A stretch of DNA of 64,000 nucleotides, from positions 3,141,546-3,205,545 of the forward strand of contig NZ_CP036269.1 in NCBI RefSeq assembly GCF_007744675.1. Direction: 5' to 3'. Numbering within the stretch: position 1 is the stretch's first letter; every line of letters starts with the position of its first letter. This document shows, in pieces, positions 63,578-64,000 of the stretch. The notes under the pieces are model-generated. The model saw only the letters and a list, made by a program, of their open reading frames with translations, ran no database searches and was not told the DNA's origin. This stretch comes from Gimesia alba. Its GTDB lineage: Bacteria > Planctomycetota > Planctomycetia > Planctomycetales > Planctomycetaceae. A program made the translations under genes and the position numbers.

Positions 63578-63781
63578 CTATTCTGGCTGCTTGTCTTGTT
63601 CAGAGTTCAGTGAATCAGGTTTTGAAGATGAATCTTCATCGATGTCTTCCCTCGCTCCTTTTTTGAACTCGACAATGCTCTTACCCAGAGAATTCATTGC
63701 TCCTGGTAAACGTTTGCCGAACAGGAGTAAGATAATCCCTAAAATGATGGTAATTTCAATCCAGCCTGGAAAGCCAAACAT
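63578..63781 (-). CDS. Twin-arginine translocase TatA/TatE family subunit (second copy)
   Basis: 67 residues. The helix WIEITIILGIILLLFGKRLP is followed by GAMNSLGKSIVEFKKGARED, the same TatA/E pattern as its neighbour, then a polar Ser/Asp-rich tail of about 25 residues. It starts with FGFPGW, common for short TatA proteins, and is the more compact of the two. The SD is weak. Two adjacent paralogues may form mixed or differently specialised assemblies (inference). Confidence 0.94.
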   Translation of the reverse strand: MFGFPGWIEITIILGIILLLFGKRLPGAMNSLGKSIVEFKKGAREDIDEDSSSKPDSLNSEQDKQPE

Positions 63782-64000
63782 ACTAACAGTCCCACTAACT
63801 TTGATGAATCAGTCGAGGTCGACGATTACAGTTTACTTGAGGAATCAGGTTCATTCGGTGAAATGGTAACAGATGGAGACTTCACCGAAAATGAACACCA
63901 GCAATATGGGAAGGTTCCAAAAAGGTATGCGCTGTCGGCACTGAGAAAAAGACCGAAGGAATGTTCTCGTTCCTGCTTGGTGGCCCTGCGAAAATACATC

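Noticed and set aside
63829-64000. Open frames on both strands at the right edge that could be parts of a gene beyond the window.
   Set aside because: Frames are open on plus (from an ATG near 63860) and on minus, neither with recognisable protein features in under 60 codons, so the strand cannot be chosen.

Overview
The window looks like a chromosomal segment of a planctomycete, most like Gimesia/Planctomyces-type Planctomycetaceae. The case rests on gene content: two DUF1559 prepilin-like proteins ending in an H-x9-DG type C-terminus, a MoxR/DUF58/BatA-type operon with giant membrane-anchored coiled-coil and VWA proteins, a PqaA-family protein, a bacterial CaMKII-association-domain protein, a four-ACT aspartokinase, and a reduced cell-wall cluster without division genes. 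Base composition is close to even. No rRNA, tRNA, insertion sequence, prophage or CRISPR array was seen. The genus is an inference, not a match to a database.

Layout: 1-611 holds the 5' part of a family 2 glycosyltransferase gene (minus strand). 836-5646 runs plus: a DUF4432 epimerase-fold protein, rpsA and an RpoD/SigA-type sigma factor. 5685-20333 is a tightly packed minus-strand operon: TPR/peptidase-MA protein, DUF4159 protein, MoxR ATPase, DUF58 protein, BatA-like VWA protein, coiled-coil membrane protein, VWA/amidotransferase-fold protein, and a caspase-like protein with an EF-hand. Most internal junctions overlap or nearly touch, and the operon ends in a hairpin shared with the convergent sigma gene. 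20602-32085 is minus-strand: a DUF1559 protein, squalene-hopene cyclase, biotin synthase, a small secreted protein, dnaE, a small membrane protein, an extended SDR and tsaE. 32305-38673 is plus-strand: an MFS exporter, a long leader and a catalytically degenerate class-I amidotransferase-like protein, scpA and uvrB. 38686-45693 is minus-strand: a divergent UvrA with rimI, a BON protein, a PqaA-like protein, and a DUF1559/lipoprotein pair. 46408-53927 is a plus-strand murE-murF-mraY-ftsW-murG cluster. Then come lysC (plus), a minus-strand group (receiver-like, CaMKII-AD, FHA, clpX, SHOCT-like), a plus-strand pair (conserved hypothetical, KDPG aldolase), a secreted beta-sandwich protein, and two tatA-type genes on minus.

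How the genes work together: the MoxR operon is probably a chaperone/VWA envelope-assembly system, with the TPR-peptidase, DUF4159 and caspase-like proteins as accessory factors (inference). The mur/mraY/murG/ftsW cluster gives cytoplasmic and lipid steps of peptidoglycan synthesis; MurE carries the DNPR motif of meso-diaminopimelate-adding enzymes, yet no ftsZ, ftsA, ftsQ, murC, murD or ddl is present here. The most unusual item is the C-terminus of the FtsW-family protein: about 28 tandem five-residue units rich in Glu, Asp, Cys and Tyr, encoded by a 15-bp DNA repeat. Other points for follow-up are the degenerate amidotransferase with a structured leader, the Asp-to-Asn change in the second Walker B of the UvrA-like protein, the caspase-like/EF-hand protein, and the CaMKII-AD/receiver/FHA group.
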